A stretch of 5,923 bases of DNA. It comes from Desulfovibrio sp. (GTDB taxonomy: Bacteria; Desulfobacterota; Desulfovibrionia; Desulfovibrionales; Desulfovibrionaceae). The position numbers and the translations under genes are program-made. Below the pieces are notes generated by a model. The model had not been told where the DNA came from and made no database searches. It worked only from the letters and a program-made list of their open reading frames with translations. The stretch covers positions 1 through 5,923 of the forward strand of contig JAIWOE010000219.1 in NCBI GenBank assembly GCA_020217165.1, in the 5' to 3' direction. Every line of letters begins with the position of its first letter. The first letter of the stretch is position 1. Below are positions 5,642-5,923 of the stretch, piece after piece.

Positions 5642-5923
5642 TGGAGGATTCAACGCCCGACATGCCCGCCATCCATGCCGACCCCCACCGTGGCTATCGC
5701 CACCTGACAGCCTGCCAGGCCGGTGAAACGGCCTTTCAAGTGGTCCAGGCCCAGAGCGATTTGCAGATTGTGGCCCAGGAGCTCCCCGGCGTGGACCTGG
5801 TGGCCCTGGCCTCGGAGGCCTTGCGTCAGGTGCGGGCCATGGTGCAGACGGCCATGGCTCTGGAGCCCCGCTTCCAGACGGCCCTGGAGCCCCTGCCCGG
5901 GCCTGCGGGTGCGCCACCCCAGG
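5641..5923 (+). CDS. UPF0280 family protein, N-terminal part (runs off window end)
   Basis: An open frame of 94 residues continues past base 5923. It carries the N-terminal pattern of the UPF0280 family: YRHLTACQAGETAFQVVQAQ (19-38), SDLQIVAQE, a helix SEALRQVRAMVQTAMALEP, then FQTALEPLPGPAGAPP (78-93). The family pattern as I recall it is YR-x(n)-FxVxxxETDLxI, a helix rich in Arg/Glu, then HPxFxxSLxPxxxxxxAP. Members are about 240-280 residues and are related in fold to ApbE-type FMN transferases. Their reaction is not established, and they occur in methanogens and sulfate reducers. The ATG at 5641 overlaps the preceding stop as TAATG, implying coupling. An in-frame ATG at 5662 is an alternative start, with GGAGG at 5643-5647 but a long 14-base spacing. 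Either start leaves the conserved part intact. The conserved Gly-rich core of the family lies beyond the window, so the call rests on the N terminus only. Confidence 0.72.
   Translation, partial: MEDSTPDMPAIHADPHRGYRHLTACQAGETAFQVVQAQSDLQIVAQELPGVDLVALASEALRQVRAMVQTAMALEPRFQTALEPLPGPAGAPPQ
5643..5647 (+). promoter_or_regulatory. GGAGG, possible Shine-Dalgarno for an alternative start at 5662
   Basis: A perfect GGAGG sits just after the TAATG overlap and 14 bases before the in-frame ATG 5662. The spacing is longer than the usual 5-10 bases, so it may not be used. It is the only strong Shine-Dalgarno near the start of the UPF0280 gene. Confidence 0.35.

Overview
The window is dense, GC-rich bacterial coding DNA with every supported gene on the + strand and almost no intergenic space. 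The gene set is a sigma-32-type sigma factor, a TPR lipoprotein, a LolB-like lipoprotein, RpiB, GlpX, a secreted LPP20/FlgT-N-like protein and a UPF0280 protein. Together with the strong G/C bias at third codon positions, this suggests a Gram-negative, probably anaerobic deltaproteobacterium of the Desulfovibrio type (order Desulfovibrionales). The taxon is an inference from family content and sequence style, not a marker-gene assignment. I see no insertion sequences, CRISPR arrays, tRNA or rRNA genes, or signs of recent transfer.

Layout. Bases 1-347 are the 3' end of an rpoH-like sigma factor gene (region 4 with its helix-turn-helix). After 56 bp comes a TPR-repeat lipoprotein (404-2116), which overlaps by ATGA a smaller lipoprotein (2113-2967) that I read as LolB-like. 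After 34 bp comes rpiB (3002-3493), which overlaps by 14 bp glpX (3480-4472). These five genes are packed closely enough to form one transcription unit. A 98-bp gap follows, holding a perfect 12-bp inverted repeat (4488-4499/4519-4530) that is the only good terminator or attenuator candidate in the window. The next unit is a secreted protein with an LPP20/FlgT-N-like domain, a proline-rich linker and a conserved C-terminal domain (4571-5641). It is joined by TAATG to a UPF0280 family gene cut off by the window end.

How the genes may work together. The two lipoproteins look like an outer-membrane biogenesis or maintenance pair. The order TPR lipoprotein then LolB matches my recollection of PA4667 (LbcA) and lolB in Pseudomonas. 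RpiB and GlpX are enzymes of sugar-phosphate metabolism: ribose-5-phosphate/ribulose-5-phosphate interconversion and fructose-1,6-bisphosphate hydrolysis, serving gluconeogenesis and the non-oxidative pentose phosphate pathway. The LPP20-like protein is exported and may relate to the envelope or flagellar base. The role of the UPF0280 protein is unknown. The region is mostly conserved housekeeping. The points most worth checking are the TPR/LolB-like pair, the two-domain secreted protein with a start lacking a Shine-Dalgarno sequence, and the inverted repeat.
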